A DNA stretch of 9,361 nucleotides from an uncultured Lachnospiraceae bacterium (lineage in GTDB: Bacteria > Bacillota > Clostridia > Lachnospirales > Lachnospiraceae), in assembly GCA_937877165.1 (NCBI GenBank), contig CALEFO010000122.1:1-9361 (forward strand), written 5' to 3'. Both the position numbers and the translations under genes were made by a program. A model generated the notes under the pieces. The model did not search any database, was not told where the DNA came from, and saw nothing but the letters and a program-made list of their open reading frames with translations. Every line of letters starts with the position of its first letter. Position 1 is the first letter of the stretch. Shown in pieces: positions 1 through 6,439 of the stretch.

Positions 1-1
1 G

Positions 2-30
2 AGAGAATTCGCCTTCGCGAAATTATCTCT
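2..30. other. Imperfect hairpin at the left edge
   Basis: An inverted repeat can be read at the window edge. AGAGA (2-6) faces TCTCT (26-30, offset by a few bases), and TTCGC (8-12) faces GCGAA (17-21) around a CTTC loop, with an unpaired ATTA on the 3' side. No T-run follows, so it is not a convincing terminator. It lies 37 bases before the MATE start codon and could be the tail of an upstream transcription unit or part of the MATE leader. The upstream context is missing. Confidence 0.3.
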
Positions 31-66
31 GGTATCGCGGATTTTGCCTTAGTGAGGGGGGAAATT

Positions 67-1452
67 ATGAAAAGATCAAAACTGATCGGGACGCGGGACT
101 TCTATCGGCACGTCCTTCTGGTTGCTGTTCCGATTATGATTCAGAACGGAATCACAAATTTTGTCGGGATGCTGGACAACATCATGGTGGGACAGGTAGG
201 AACCGACCAGATGTCCGGCGTTGCCATTGTCAATCAGCTTTTGTTTGTCTATAACCTGATGATTTTCGGCGGCCTTGCGGGAATCGGTATTTTCACGGCG
301 CAGTTTGCCGGAAAGGGCGATGAGAAAGGCCTTCGCTACACGATGCGGATCAAAATTGTGATGGCGTCCATCCTGACGGCGGGGGCGTTGGCACTGTTTT
401 TGTCCGGAGGAAGTACTCTGATCGGCATGTGGCTGAAGGGGGAGAGCACCGCGGGGAGCGCTGCGGCGACACTGACTGCCGCAGACAGGTATTTGAAGGT
501 GATGCTGATCGGCCTGATTCCGTTTGCGGCGACGCAGGTGCTGTCCGGAACGCTGCGCGAGACCGGAGAGACGATTGTGCCGATGAAGGCGGGCATTGCG
601 GCTGTCGCGTTCAACCTTGTCGGAAACTATATCCTGATTTACGGGAAATTTGGTGCACCGGCACTTGGTGCAACAGGAGCAGCCGTGGCTACCGTGATTT
701 CCCGCTTTGTGGAGCTCGCCTATGTGGGTCTGTGGATGAGAAGACATCTGGAGAAGAACCGGTATCTCGAGGGTGTGTTCTGCGGCTTCTATGTGCCGGG
801 AGATCTCGTCCGGCGGGTCGTTATCAAGGCAATGCCGCTTCTTATGAATGAGACACTCTGGTCTCTTGGTCAGACGATGATGTCGCAGCAGTACTCTCTG
901 CGCGGTCTGGATGTTGTTGCGGCATTCAACATCTCGAATACCATCTGCAATGTGTTCAACATTGCGTTCATTGCGATGGGGGATTCCATCTCCATCATTC
1001 TCGGGCAGGAATTGGGAGCTGGCAGGCTTTCAGAGGTCAAGGACGATTCGTACCGTCTGTCGGCATTTTCGGTTTTCCTGTGTGTGATCAGCGGTGCGGG
1101 GCTGTTCCTGGTGGCTGCGTTCTTCCCGATGATCTATAATACGACGGCCGAGGTTAGAAATGTTGCAGCGGGTCTCATTCGGATCAGTGCGGTCTGTATG
1201 CCGCTGTATGCGTATGAGAATGCGGCCTATTTCACTCTCCGGTCAGGAGGAAAGACCTGGATCACGTTTTTCTTCGACTGCGGCTTTGTGTGGGCAGTCT
1301 CTCTTCCTCTGGCAGCAGTCCTGATTCATTTCACCGGACTTACGATCCTGCCGCTGTTCTTTGCGGTTCAGGTTGTGGAAATTGTGAAATGCGTGATCGG
1401 CTTCGTGCTGGTGCGGCAGGGAAAGTGGATTCATGATCTGACGAAGTACTAA
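67..1452 (+). CDS. MATE family efflux transporter
   Basis: The predicted product is a 461-residue polytopic membrane protein of the MATE (multidrug and toxic compound extrusion) family. These carriers export cationic drugs or metabolites in exchange for Na+ or H+. The length matches the family (about 440-470 residues) and hydrophobic spans suggest 12 membrane helices. Family-typical features are the N-terminal VPIMIQNGITNFVGMLDNIM region (about residues 25-44), a following VGQVGTDQMSGVAI stretch, and a second-half repeat that starts near PLLMNETLW (about 258-266), as expected for the two-lobed MATE fold. I chose ATG 67 because a G-rich SD (GAGGGGGG) ends a few bases upstream. A GTG at 52 is in frame but lies within that SD region and would add only five residues. 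No strong terminator follows. Substrate cannot be read from sequence. Confidence 0.93.
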   Translation: MKRSKLIGTRDFYRHVLLVAVPIMIQNGITNFVGMLDNIMVGQVGTDQMSGVAIVNQLLFVYNLMIFGGLAGIGIFTAQFAGKGDEKGLRYTMRIKIVMASILTAGALALFLSGGSTLIGMWLKGESTAGSAAATLTAADRYLKVMLIGLIPFAATQVLSGTLRETGETIVPMKAGIAAVAFNLVGNYILIYGKFGAPALGATGAAVATVISRFVELAYVGLWMRRHLEKNRYLEGVFCGFYVPGDLVRRVVIKAMPLLMNETLWSLGQTMMSQQYSLRGLDVVAAFNISNTICNVFNIAFIAMGDSISIILGQELGAGRLSEVKDDSYRLSAFSVFLCVISGAGLFLVAAFFPMIYNTTAEVRNVAAGLIRISAVCMPLYAYENAAYFTLRSGGKTWITFFFDCGFVWAVSLPLAAVLIHFTGLTILPLFFAVQVVEIVKCVIGFVLVRQGKWIHDLTKY

Positions 1453-1498
1453 AAGAACTTAGTAGCTGTTTTCAAATGCTTCGAAACAGAAAAACTTA

Positions 1499-1512
1499 TG
1501 AAAACGTTTTCG
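1499..1512. promoter_or_regulatory. cre-like palindrome (possible CcpA operator)
   Basis: TGAAAACGTTTTCG matches the catabolite-response-element consensus TGWAANCGNTNWCA at 13 of 14 positions (the final A is G), and its core GAAAACGTTTTC is a perfect palindrome. It sits 132 bases before the chosen start of the EAL-domain gene. A weak sigma-A-like pair, TTAAGC (1516-1521) and TATGAT (1538-1543) with 16 bp spacing, lies just downstream, so a bound repressor could block polymerase. LacI-family regulators other than CcpA bind similar sites. The match is suggestive only. Confidence 0.33.
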
Positions 1513-1538
1513 GAATTAAGCAAAAAAGGAAGACGTTT

Positions 1539-1574
1539 ATGATCGCTTTCTTAATCGAAGCTGTGCTAGAGTAA
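1539..1574 (+). CDS. Possible 11-codon upstream ORF (leader peptide)
   Basis: A short frame ATG...TAA encodes MIAFLIEAVLE. It is preceded by an SD-like AAGGAAG (1527-1533) at a usable distance. Its TAA stop (1572-1574) is part of a strong SD-like TAAGGAG that abuts GTG 1578. It is in the same reading frame as the long GGDEF-EAL frame, separated from it only by this stop. It may be a translationally coupled leader, a former start region cut off by a nonsense change, or chance. If the weak -10 TATGAT at 1538-1543 is real, the ORF would not be transcribed from that promoter. Confidence 0.25.
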   Translation: MIAFLIEAVLE

Positions 1575-1643
1575 GGAGTGCATAAGGGAGAGTGTCGGAA
1601 GAAAAGGCGCGGGATTGACAGCATTCTCCCACTGGGGGCATCT

Positions 1644-4049
1644 GTGAGAGATATTTACTTTCTGACATTGATTTTGTTTTCTGCATTGCTTGCAGGAGCG
1701 GCAGTGGTGGCGAAGAGGAACAGGAAGCCGATCGGGAGTGATGTTGCAAGACTCCTTGTCACCACCCTTCTTCCGATTCTGGGGAATCTTGTCCTTCTTT
1801 TTTCAGATACGGCGGCAGCAGCGCAGGCCGCATATTTTCTGTATCTGGCTGGAACGAATGTGATGTTTTTGTATCTGATCCGTTTCACGGTCAATTACTG
1901 TGGCTATTCCGGGAAATATGCGGGAATCCATGGCGCACTCCGGGTGCTGACGGCTCTGGATGTGCTTCAGATTGCGCTGAATCCGGTATTCGGACAGGCG
2001 TACCATATCGTAAGAATTATTCTGCCGGGAGATGGCTCGTATTTTGATCTTATTTCGGGACCGGGACATGTTCTGCACCTGATCCTGACCGGCGTCTATC
2101 TTGTTATCGTTTTTACGGCACTGCTTCTGCGGATTTACCGCACCCCGTTTGTGTACGCGGAGAAATACATCATTGTTCTTGGCGCCATCCTTTTTACAAC
2201 GGTGTGGCAGTTTTTCAGCATCTTCGGGCACTGGCAGATGGATACGTCCATGATCGGCTATGCGATCTGCGGCCTTTTGATTTTTTTCTTTTCTCTGTAT
2301 TATAAGCCTGCATTTCTTCTGTGGCGCATGATGCGCTCCATCGTATCGAATCTGAGCAATGCCATCCTTTTCTTTGATATGGAGGGTCATTGCGTCTATG
2401 CGAATCAGAGTGCCTTGGACTTCACCGGAGCAGCCGGAGAGTCAGAGGTGGAGGAGAAGCTTTCGGCGCTGCAGGAGCTCTTTGGATTTTCAAATGAGGA
2501 TCTCGGAGCGGAGTTCGAACGGGACGTTGCAATTGCGGCAGGCCGGGGCGATCTGCTGGCGGGAGAGGTGCACGGCACTGCATTCCGGCCGCATGAGAAT
2601 TGTGACTGTAAGCATGAACACATGGGGGAGGAAGGGCAGCAGCTGTTCTACCATGTGGAATATCATATCCTGACGGACCGGCATGGGAGAAAGACCGGCG
2701 TGTTCTTCAGCCTGCAGGACCGTACGGAAGAGGAGCGGCGTTCACGCCGGGAGTGCTACCGGGCAAGTCATGATATGATGACGGGCCTGTACAACCGGGA
2801 CGGCTTCTGTGAAAGGGTGCGGGAGATTCTGGATCATGAGCAGGAAGCGGCAGGAGGCAAGATCGAGCTGGTCGCAGGAAAACACCTGATTCTTGTCACG
2901 AACATCCGCAATTTCAAGATGGTCAACGAGCTCTTCGGAAAGAGCGACGGCGACCGTGTTCTTCGGGAATTTGTTCGGATGCTGCAGGAGAATGCAAGAG
3001 AAGACAGCATTCTTGCAAGACTAAGCGGAGACAGGTTCGGAATTTTCTGCAGGGCGGACGGATTTGATGAGAACCGTCTGGAGCACGGCATTCACACGGT
3101 GACGCATCTTCTCGGGGATCAATCCTTTCCGATCATCACACATGTCGGAATTTATGAAATCACACAGCCGGAGCTTGCGATTACGGTGATGATTGACCGG
3201 GCGACGATGGCGGGCAGCAGCATCCGCGGAGAATACAATCAGAGAATTGCCTATTATGACAACAATCTGCGCAACAGTCTTCTCTGGGAGCAGAAGGTGG
3301 TCGGAGAGCTGGATCAGGCGATTGAAGGCGGTCAGATTGTTCCGTACCTGCAGGCGCAGGTCAACCGGGATGGCGTCATGGAGGGCGCAGAGGTTCTGGT
3401 ACGCTGGAAGCATCCGGAGGATGGTCTGATTTCTCCCGGAAGATTTCTTCCGGTTCTGGAGCGAAATGGTCAGATCGCGCAGGTGGATCGCTGCATCTGG
3501 GAGGAGGCCTGCCGGATTCTCGCCAGATGGAAGAAGGAGGGGAAGGAAAACCTGTATCTTTCCATCAACATTTCACCGAAGGATTTCTATTTCATGGATG
3601 TCTATGAGACCATCACCGCACTTGTAGAGAAGTACGGAATTTCGCCGAAGAATCTGCGGTTGGAGATCACTGAGACGGTGATGATGGATGACATGGAGAA
3701 AAGGCTTCCTCTGATCGAGAGACTTCGCGAGTACGGCTTCCTTGTGGAGATGGATGATTTCGGAAGCGGCTATTCTTCGCTGAACATGCTGAAGGATATT
3801 CCGGTCGACATCCTGAAGATTGATATGGTTTTCCTGTATAAAACGAAGAATCCGGATAAGGCGATGAAGATTCTGCAGCTGATCATTGCAATGACAGAGC
3901 AGCTTGGCATCGGTTCCATCACTGAGGGTGTTGAAACGAAGGACCAGGCCTGGATGCTGCGCGACATGGGCTGCCATATGTTCCAGGGCTATTATTTCAG
4001 CAAGCCGATCTCTCTGCAGGACTTTGAAGAGAAATATCTGGTGGCATAG
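1644..4049 (+). CDS. Membrane 7TM-PAS-GGDEF(degenerate)-EAL c-di-GMP phosphodiesterase
   Basis: Predicted 801-residue signalling protein. Residues 1-221 hold about seven membrane spans, resembling the 7TM input modules of Clostridia histidine kinases. A PAS-like domain starts near 236 (SNLSNAILFFD) and carries a Cys/His-rich patch at 317-326. The GGDEF domain (about 375-535) is degenerate: the signature reads SGDRF (461-465), the metal-binding DxD is NxR (N420, R422), and the inhibitory RxxD is RxxS. It should not make c-di-GMP. The EAL domain (about 553-801) keeps the catalytic set: E583 (EVLVRW), N642, E674, D704-D705 (DDFGSGYSS), K725, E761 and Q781 (QGYYFSKP), so hydrolysis of c-di-GMP to pGpG is expected. 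GTG 1644 is chosen for a GGGGG SD (1634-1638) five bases upstream. GTG 1578 is in frame but directly abuts its SD. The gene ends in a strong terminator and stands alone. Confidence 0.9.
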   Translation: MRDIYFLTLILFSALLAGAAVVAKRNRKPIGSDVARLLVTTLLPILGNLVLLFSDTAAAAQAAYFLYLAGTNVMFLYLIRFTVNYCGYSGKYAGIHGALRVLTALDVLQIALNPVFGQAYHIVRIILPGDGSYFDLISGPGHVLHLILTGVYLVIVFTALLLRIYRTPFVYAEKYIIVLGAILFTTVWQFFSIFGHWQMDTSMIGYAICGLLIFFFSLYYKPAFLLWRMMRSIVSNLSNAILFFDMEGHCVYANQSALDFTGAAGESEVEEKLSALQELFGFSNEDLGAEFERDVAIAAGRGDLLAGEVHGTAFRPHENCDCKHEHMGEEGQQLFYHVEYHILTDRHGRKTGVFFSLQDRTEEERRSRRECYRASHDMMTGLYNRDGFCERVREILDHEQEAAGGKIELVAGKHLILVTNIRNFKMVNELFGKSDGDRVLREFVRMLQENAREDSILARLSGDRFGIFCRADGFDENRLEHGIHTVTHLLGDQSFPIITHVGIYEITQPELAITVMIDRATMAGSSIRGEYNQRIAYYDNNLRNSLLWEQKVVGELDQAIEGGQIVPYLQAQVNRDGVMEGAEVLVRWKHPEDGLISPGRFLPVLERNGQIAQVDRCIWEEACRILARWKKEGKENLYLSINISPKDFYFMDVYETITALVEKYGISPKNLRLEITETVMMDDMEKRLPLIERLREYGFLVEMDDFGSGYSSLNMLKDIPVDILKIDMVFLYKTKNPDKAMKILQLIIAMTEQLGIGSITEGVETKDQAWMLRDMGCHMFQGYYFSKPISLQDFEEKYLVA

Positions 4050-4097
4050 GCTCAAGCTGGGAACGGCACGGCCGCATCTCAATACATTTTGTGAAAG

Positions 4098-4134
4098 AGT
4101 GACAGAAAGAGGAACCCTTTTTCTGTCACTTTTT
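4098..4134 (+). terminator. Rho-independent terminator of the GGDEF-EAL gene
   Basis: A perfect 11-bp inverted repeat, AGTGACAGAAA (4098-4108) with TTTCTGTCACT (4120-4130), encloses an 11-base loop and runs into a T-stretch (4130-4134). It lies about 50 bases after the EAL gene's stop codon. This is a textbook intrinsic terminator for the plus strand and separates that gene from the tRNA unit. Confidence 0.88.
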
Positions 4135-4350
4135 GCGTCTTGACCGGGCTGGGACGTGAGCGTATTCTTTTCTTACTTCGTGACAGGGCCGGAGCTCGAT
4201 ACCGGGACACCTGCGAAGAACTGATTTCTAACAGGAGCAATTCTTTTGCTCCGTCTCATTCTTTTCTGCGGTCGCAGAACTGTTCCAACTTATCTGACAA
4301 CAGAACACACTTCCTTTGAAAAGATCCACAGATTATTTGGGCTTTTTTAC
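4135..4350. other. Non-coding stretch with two adjacent short hairpins
   Basis: No supportable gene is present. Two neighbouring inverted repeats can be read: GGAGCAA/TTGCTCC (4234-4240 and 4246-4252, 5-base loop) and TTCTGCG/CGCAGAA (4264-4270 and 4273-4279). Neither is followed directly by a clean T-run, although the spacer between them is T-rich. They could belong to a small RNA or to RNA-processing signals ahead of the tRNA promoter. I see nothing else in this stretch. Confidence 0.35.
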
Positions 4351-4379
4351 TTGCCAACGGGCATGCTGTATGGTAATAT
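4351..4379 (+). promoter_or_regulatory. Sigma-A-type promoter of the tRNA gene
   Basis: TTGCCA (-35, 4351-4356) and TAATAT (-10, 4374-4379) are separated by exactly 17 bp. A TGG just before the -10 gives an extended -10 element. Transcription would begin near 4386, leaving a 5' leader of about 59 bases before the mature tRNA. The leader can form a CGTCTG/CAGACG stem (4388-4393 with 4428-4433). Confidence 0.7.
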
Positions 4380-4444
4380 TCTTTTTGCGTCTGACAGAGA
4401 GCACAAGCGGTTGAGCGTCTCCTGATACAGACGGAACAGAATAT

Positions 4445-4517
4445 GCTGGCATGGCTCAGTCGGTAGAGCGTCGCATTGGTAGTGCGGAGGTCCCGGGTCC
4501 GATTCCCGGTGCCAGCT
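4445..4517 (+). tRNA. tRNA-Thr (anticodon GGT)
   Basis: A full cloverleaf folds by eye: acceptor stem GCTGGCA/TGCCAGC (4445-4451, 4510-4516), D-stem GCTC/GAGC with G18G19 present, anticodon stem TCGCA/TGCGG (4471-4475, 4483-4487; the top pair is T-G), loop TTGGTAG with anticodon GGT at 4478-4480, a 5-base variable loop, and T-stem CCGGG/CCCGG. The anticodon reads ACC/ACU threonine codons. The discriminator is T4517, and CCA is not encoded, so it must be added by the CCA-adding enzyme. Two oddities are a T-loop of TCCGATT, which has C where U55 (pseudouridine) is nearly universal, and G at position 38. It has its own promoter and terminator, so it is a single-gene unit. Confidence 0.93.
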
Positions 4518-4523
4518 TCTTGC

Positions 4524-4558
4524 AGGAGATGAGATTGGAAACAGTCTCATCTCCTTTT
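4524..4558 (+). terminator. Rho-independent terminator of the tRNA gene
   Basis: AGGAGATGAGA (4524-4534) pairs perfectly with TCTCATCTCCT (4545-4555). The stem extends by three further pairs (T-G, T-A, G-C) to a GAAA tetraloop (4538-4541), giving about 14 bp, and is followed by TTTT (4555-4558). It begins seven bases after the tRNA 3' end. Confidence 0.88.
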
Positions 4559-4578
4559 GCGTGTTCTACAAGCGGTGC

Positions 4579-4642
4579 GGATACTCACGAACAGCAGCCG
4601 CTGGAAGTTTACTTCCGAAGCGGCAGTTGTTCGCGAGTATCC
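4579..4642. repeat. Long imperfect inverted repeat (about 64 bases)
   Basis: The outer arms GGATACTCACGAACA (4579-4593) and TGTTCGCGAGTATCC (4628-4642) are complementary at 14 of 15 positions. Inside them GCCGCT (4597-4602) pairs with AGCGGC (4619-4624) and GGAAG (4603-4607) with CTTCC (4612-4616) around a TTTA loop. The result is one long interrupted stem-loop. Its right arm overlaps the first ten bases of the first 74-bp direct repeat, so the GAGTATCC motif occurs here once inverted and in both repeats directly. There is no T-run. Confidence 0.7.
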
Positions 4643-4706
4643 ATAGCGCGCCAGCGCGACATGAGCAGGACGCGGAGCGTCTGCGAATGGGCACCGCGTT
4701 TGTGTT
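4633..4706. repeat. 74-bp GC-rich direct repeat, copy 1
   Basis: It is identical to the copy at 4765-4838 except at three bases (4682, 4699 and 4700), with an offset of 132 bases. Each copy starts GCGAGTATCC, then carries two small inverted elements (GCGCGCCAGCGCG, and a GACGC/GCGTC stem around GGA), and ends CACCGCG..TGTGTT. The layout resembles an interspersed extragenic repeat family rather than a coding sequence. I cannot name the family from sequence alone. Confidence 0.85.
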
Positions 4707-4764
4707 TTGCGCAGAATAAGGATGACTCTGTGCGGGGAGCGTGCTCACCGGAAAACGAATCTGT

Positions 4765-4838
4765 GCGAGTATCCATAGCGCGCCAGCGCGACATGAGCAG
4801 GACGCGGAGCGTCCGCGAATGGGCACCGCGCCTGTGTT
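4765..4838. repeat. 74-bp GC-rich direct repeat, copy 2
   Basis: Second copy, 71 of 74 bases identical to copy 1, separated from it by a 58-bp unrelated spacer. In this copy the inner stem GGACGC/GCGTCC is perfect over 6 bp, whereas copy 1 has a T at its last base. It ends 78 bases before the coiled-coil gene, so it could lie within that gene's promoter region or 5' leader. I see no convincing promoter between it and 4917. Confidence 0.85.
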
Positions 4839-4916
4839 CAGCGTTTGTGCACCTGAATGAGAAGAAATCAGTGCGCCAATCACTCAGCTTTCATTCAGGA
4901 AAGGAACAGGAAATCT

Positions 4917-6374
4917 ATGGAGTACAGAAGAAATCGAAGAAATGAGGATACGGGGAGAGGACGGAGGGCGCCCGGGGCGGAAAAGGAGCCTGACTGGCTG
5001 GACGAGGAGACGGCAATGTCACAGGATCTGGAAGAAGGCAATGCTGACAGGAAGGCTTCTGCAAGGCAGAGAGTGCTGAAGCCCGGGCCGGTGATGATTG
5101 CTCTTCTGGCGGTTCTTTTACTCGCGGGATGCACGCTGACGCTTCTGATTATTCAGGCAGTGGGATCCGGAAGGCACCAGGAGGAACAGAGAATCAAGGA
5201 AGAGCAGATGGCAAGACAGCTGGAGGAGATCCAGCTGTATCTTTCCTCCATGGATGAGACGCTTGCGGGAGGACAGCTTTCGGCAGACGACGGGAGCTAT
5301 GAACGTCTGACGGCAGAGGTGGGAACGCTTCAGAGAAATCTTGTGGAATACCGGGACAACAACGTGATTCAGGACGATGCCATCGGCGAGGACCTGGACG
5401 GCGTCATCGCGCAGCTTGACAGCATTCAGGAGAATCTGGAAGAAGAAAGAAAAGCCGCCGAAAAGCGGGAGGAGAACGGAGTCTCCGGAAATCAGCAGGC
5501 GGCCAAAGAGCTGCAGAGCAATGTGGATTCGCAGCTTTCCTCGGTCCGGGAGGACATCCGGAAGCTGATTCAGGAGGCTTCGGGAGAGAGCAAGGCAGAA
5601 TACAAGGAGCTTCTGAACGTGTTAAACGGAACGGATGCGGAGCTGGGAACGCTGGAGAAGGAGATCGCTTCCGTCAAGGAGCAGGTGCAGAGCACGATGA
5701 AGCAGGGCTTTACCAGCATTGATGGCAATGTCAGCGGCCTCAAAGGGTCCGTCGGCGGCGTGAGGGAGACGATGGAAAGTGTCAAGGGACAGCAGGCAGA
5801 GCTTAAAACGCAGCAGGAAAATCTGAAAGCAGCCGTGGAAGCGCAGCAGATAGAACAAAAAAGTGCGCTGGAGAGCCTTGCCTTAAGTCTCGCAGAGCAG
5901 CAGAAGAGCACGCTGGAGCAGTTGAAGGGGACAGAAGAAAGCCTCGGACAGAAGCTGGAGGACACGGCAGAAACCCTGAAAGAACAGCTGAATGAGAATG
6001 CGGGGCGGCAGAAGGAAGGCATCAATCAGCTGCAGGACCTTGCCGAGAGCAGCAAGGAGGCCGCAGAGAGCAGAAAGGAGCTTCTTACAAGAGTGGAGAA
6101 AATGCAGGAAAGTCAGGAAGAAACCGGCAGGGCTCTTGCCCTTGTGCAGGAGAAGCTTGAAGAGATCTCGAAGAAAGCTCCTGCCAAGGAGCCGGAAAGG
6201 CATTTCCATATCGACTGGGACGGAAACGAGGTGACTGCGGAGACGTCCCGCAAAGAAGGCGGATGCTTCCATGAGCCGGTCTACCAGCTGGATGAGAACG
6301 GCGCCCCTGCGGCGGATGAAAACGGTGAGAAAATCATCACGGGCTACAGGGCAAGCTGCCGCTACGCGCAGTGA
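4917..6374 (+). CDS. Single-span membrane protein with a long coiled coil (unrecognised)
   Basis: I do not recognise a named family. The 485-residue product has a hydrophilic, Arg-rich N-terminus (1-56; MEYRRNRRNEDTGRGRRAP), one hydrophobic span (about 57-82), then some 340 residues very rich in Glu, Gln, Lys, Leu and Ala with heptad-like spacing (about 87-420), typical of a long helical coiled coil. A short C-terminal domain (about 428-485) has HFHIDWDGNEV, GGCFHEPVY and two cysteines (450, 481). The positive N-terminus suggests it stays in the cytoplasm with the coiled coil outside. LAGC at 69-72 resembles a lipobox but sits unusually far from the N-terminus. ATG 4917 is preferred: AGGAAA lies about six bases upstream. 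An in-frame ATG at 4857 would add 20 residues without a good SD. A spacer, scaffold or surface role is plausible but not shown. Confidence 0.8.
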   Translation: MEYRRNRRNEDTGRGRRAPGAEKEPDWLDEETAMSQDLEEGNADRKASARQRVLKPGPVMIALLAVLLLAGCTLTLLIIQAVGSGRHQEEQRIKEEQMARQLEEIQLYLSSMDETLAGGQLSADDGSYERLTAEVGTLQRNLVEYRDNNVIQDDAIGEDLDGVIAQLDSIQENLEEERKAAEKREENGVSGNQQAAKELQSNVDSQLSSVREDIRKLIQEASGESKAEYKELLNVLNGTDAELGTLEKEIASVKEQVQSTMKQGFTSIDGNVSGLKGSVGGVRETMESVKGQQAELKTQQENLKAAVEAQQIEQKSALESLALSLAEQQKSTLEQLKGTEESLGQKLEDTAETLKEQLNENAGRQKEGINQLQDLAESSKEAAESRKELLTRVEKMQESQEETGRALALVQEKLEEISKKAPAKEPERHFHIDWDGNEVTAETSRKEGGCFHEPVYQLDENGAPAADENGEKIITGYRASCRYAQ

Positions 6375-6391
6375 GCGGCAGCTTGCCCTGT
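6346..6391. terminator. 18-bp perfect inverted repeat at a convergent gene junction
   Basis: ACAGGGCAAGCTGCCGCT (6346-6363) is exactly complementary to 6374-6391, with a 10-base loop (6364-6373). The left arm encodes the last residues of the coiled-coil protein, and the right arm starts at the last base of its TGA stop. The queT stop on the other strand is 49 bases away. This strong GC-rich hairpin could end or protect both transcripts, but neither side has a T-run, so a classical intrinsic terminator is not certain. Confidence 0.6.
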
Positions 6392-6439
6392 GCGGAACCG
6401 GAACAGCAGACGACGATGGCGGATAACAGGGAAGGTGCG

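Noticed and set aside
76..747. Minus-strand open frame of 223 codons
   Set aside because: It is the antisense shadow of the MATE gene; the product is Arg/His/Gln-rich without membrane or domain features.
1466..1489. CTGTTT/AAACAG inverted repeat after the MATE gene as a terminator
   Set aside because: The stem is short and AT-rich and is followed by A residues, not a T-run, on the plus strand.
4633..4838. CRISPR-like repeat-spacer array
   Set aside because: There are only two copies, the repeat is 74 bp, the single spacer is 58 bp, and no cas gene is present.
4566..4883. Minus-strand open frame across the repeats (105 codons) and a shorter one nearby
   Set aside because: GC-rich repeat DNA leaves several frames open by chance. 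There is no SD and no recognisable protein, and the repeated segment again mirrors the DNA repeat.
4451..4945. Open frame of 164 codons on the plus strand
   Set aside because: It starts inside the tRNA gene, reads through the tRNA terminator and both 74-bp repeats, and ends inside the coiled-coil gene in another frame. The repeated peptide pattern only reflects the DNA repeat.
5570..6025. Minus-strand open frame of 151 codons
   Set aside because: It is antisense to the Glu/Gln/Lys-rich coiled coil, which yields Ser/Phe/Leu/Cys-rich shadow protein.
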